This document shows, one piece after another, positions 63,842 through 64,000 of a DNA stretch of 64,000 bases. The stretch's first letter is position 1, and each line of letters opens with the position of its first letter. Made by a program: the position numbers and the translations under genes. Origin of the DNA: Dipetalonema caudispina (taxonomy: Eukaryota > Nematoda > Chromadorea > Rhabditida > Onchocercidae). Location: NCBI GenBank assembly GCA_013365325.1, contig JABVXV010000243.1, forward strand, positions 32,569-96,568, read 5' to 3'. The notes under the pieces are model-generated. The model searched no databases. It saw only the letters and a program-made list of their open reading frames with translations, and was not told the DNA's origin.

Positions 63842-64000
<159 letters not shown>

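Overview
The window looks like nuclear DNA from a nematode, most likely a clade III (filarial-type) species. This is inferred from the very high A+T content with long poly-A/poly-T runs, genes split into many small exons, introns ending in TTTCAG-like acceptors, acceptor-like sites directly in front of start codons (consistent with spliced-leader trans-splicing), and a gene content that includes the nematode pair eat-18/lev-10. No species can be named from the sequence alone.

Layout. From 1 to about 10.9 kb the sequence is AT-rich and mostly non-coding; it holds two orphan exon candidates (minus strand near 1.7 kb, plus strand near 7.1 kb). From 10,878 to 24,862 (+) lies a 23-exon gene for a 965-residue protein with a signal peptide, five CUB domains, one LDL-receptor class A domain and one membrane span. 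This is the architecture of LEV-10, the acetylcholine receptor clustering protein. Its 4.2-kb first intron contains a complete 70-codon ORF for a small membrane protein that I read as EAT-18, the auxiliary subunit of pharyngeal nicotinic receptors. After a 3.7-kb gap with a tandem duplication and a possibly structured element comes a RanBP9/10-type gene (28,520-35,772, +, 17 exons, 691 aa), then a DUS2-type tRNA dihydrouridine synthase (38,306-42,534, +, 13 exons, 439 aa).

The minus strand then carries a leukotriene-A4-hydrolase-type aminopeptidase (48,286 down to 43,102, 11 exons, 603 aa) and, upstream of it, a METTL21-type methyltransferase (50,776 down to 49,344, 3 exons, 204 aa). A C/EBP-gamma-like bZIP gene (51,844-52,808, +, 121 aa) starts about 1.1 kb away in the opposite direction, followed by neuroguidin (54,013-56,556, +, 8 exons, 312 aa). 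An intronless SIRT4-type sirtuin (58,328 down to 57,441, 295 aa) faces it. From 58.4 kb to the end the sequence is again AT-rich and mostly non-coding, with a small membrane-protein ORF near 63.3 kb, and closes in a (ATT)n tract.

How the genes relate: lev-10 and eat-18 both serve nicotinic receptor assembly and share one locus. The remaining genes are housekeeping functions (ubiquitin-ligase scaffold, tRNA modification, peptide processing, protein methylation, transcription, ribosome biogenesis, mitochondrial deacylation) with no evident common pathway. All exon models were built by hand from reading frame and splice phase; every multi-exon total is divisible by three with consistent phases.
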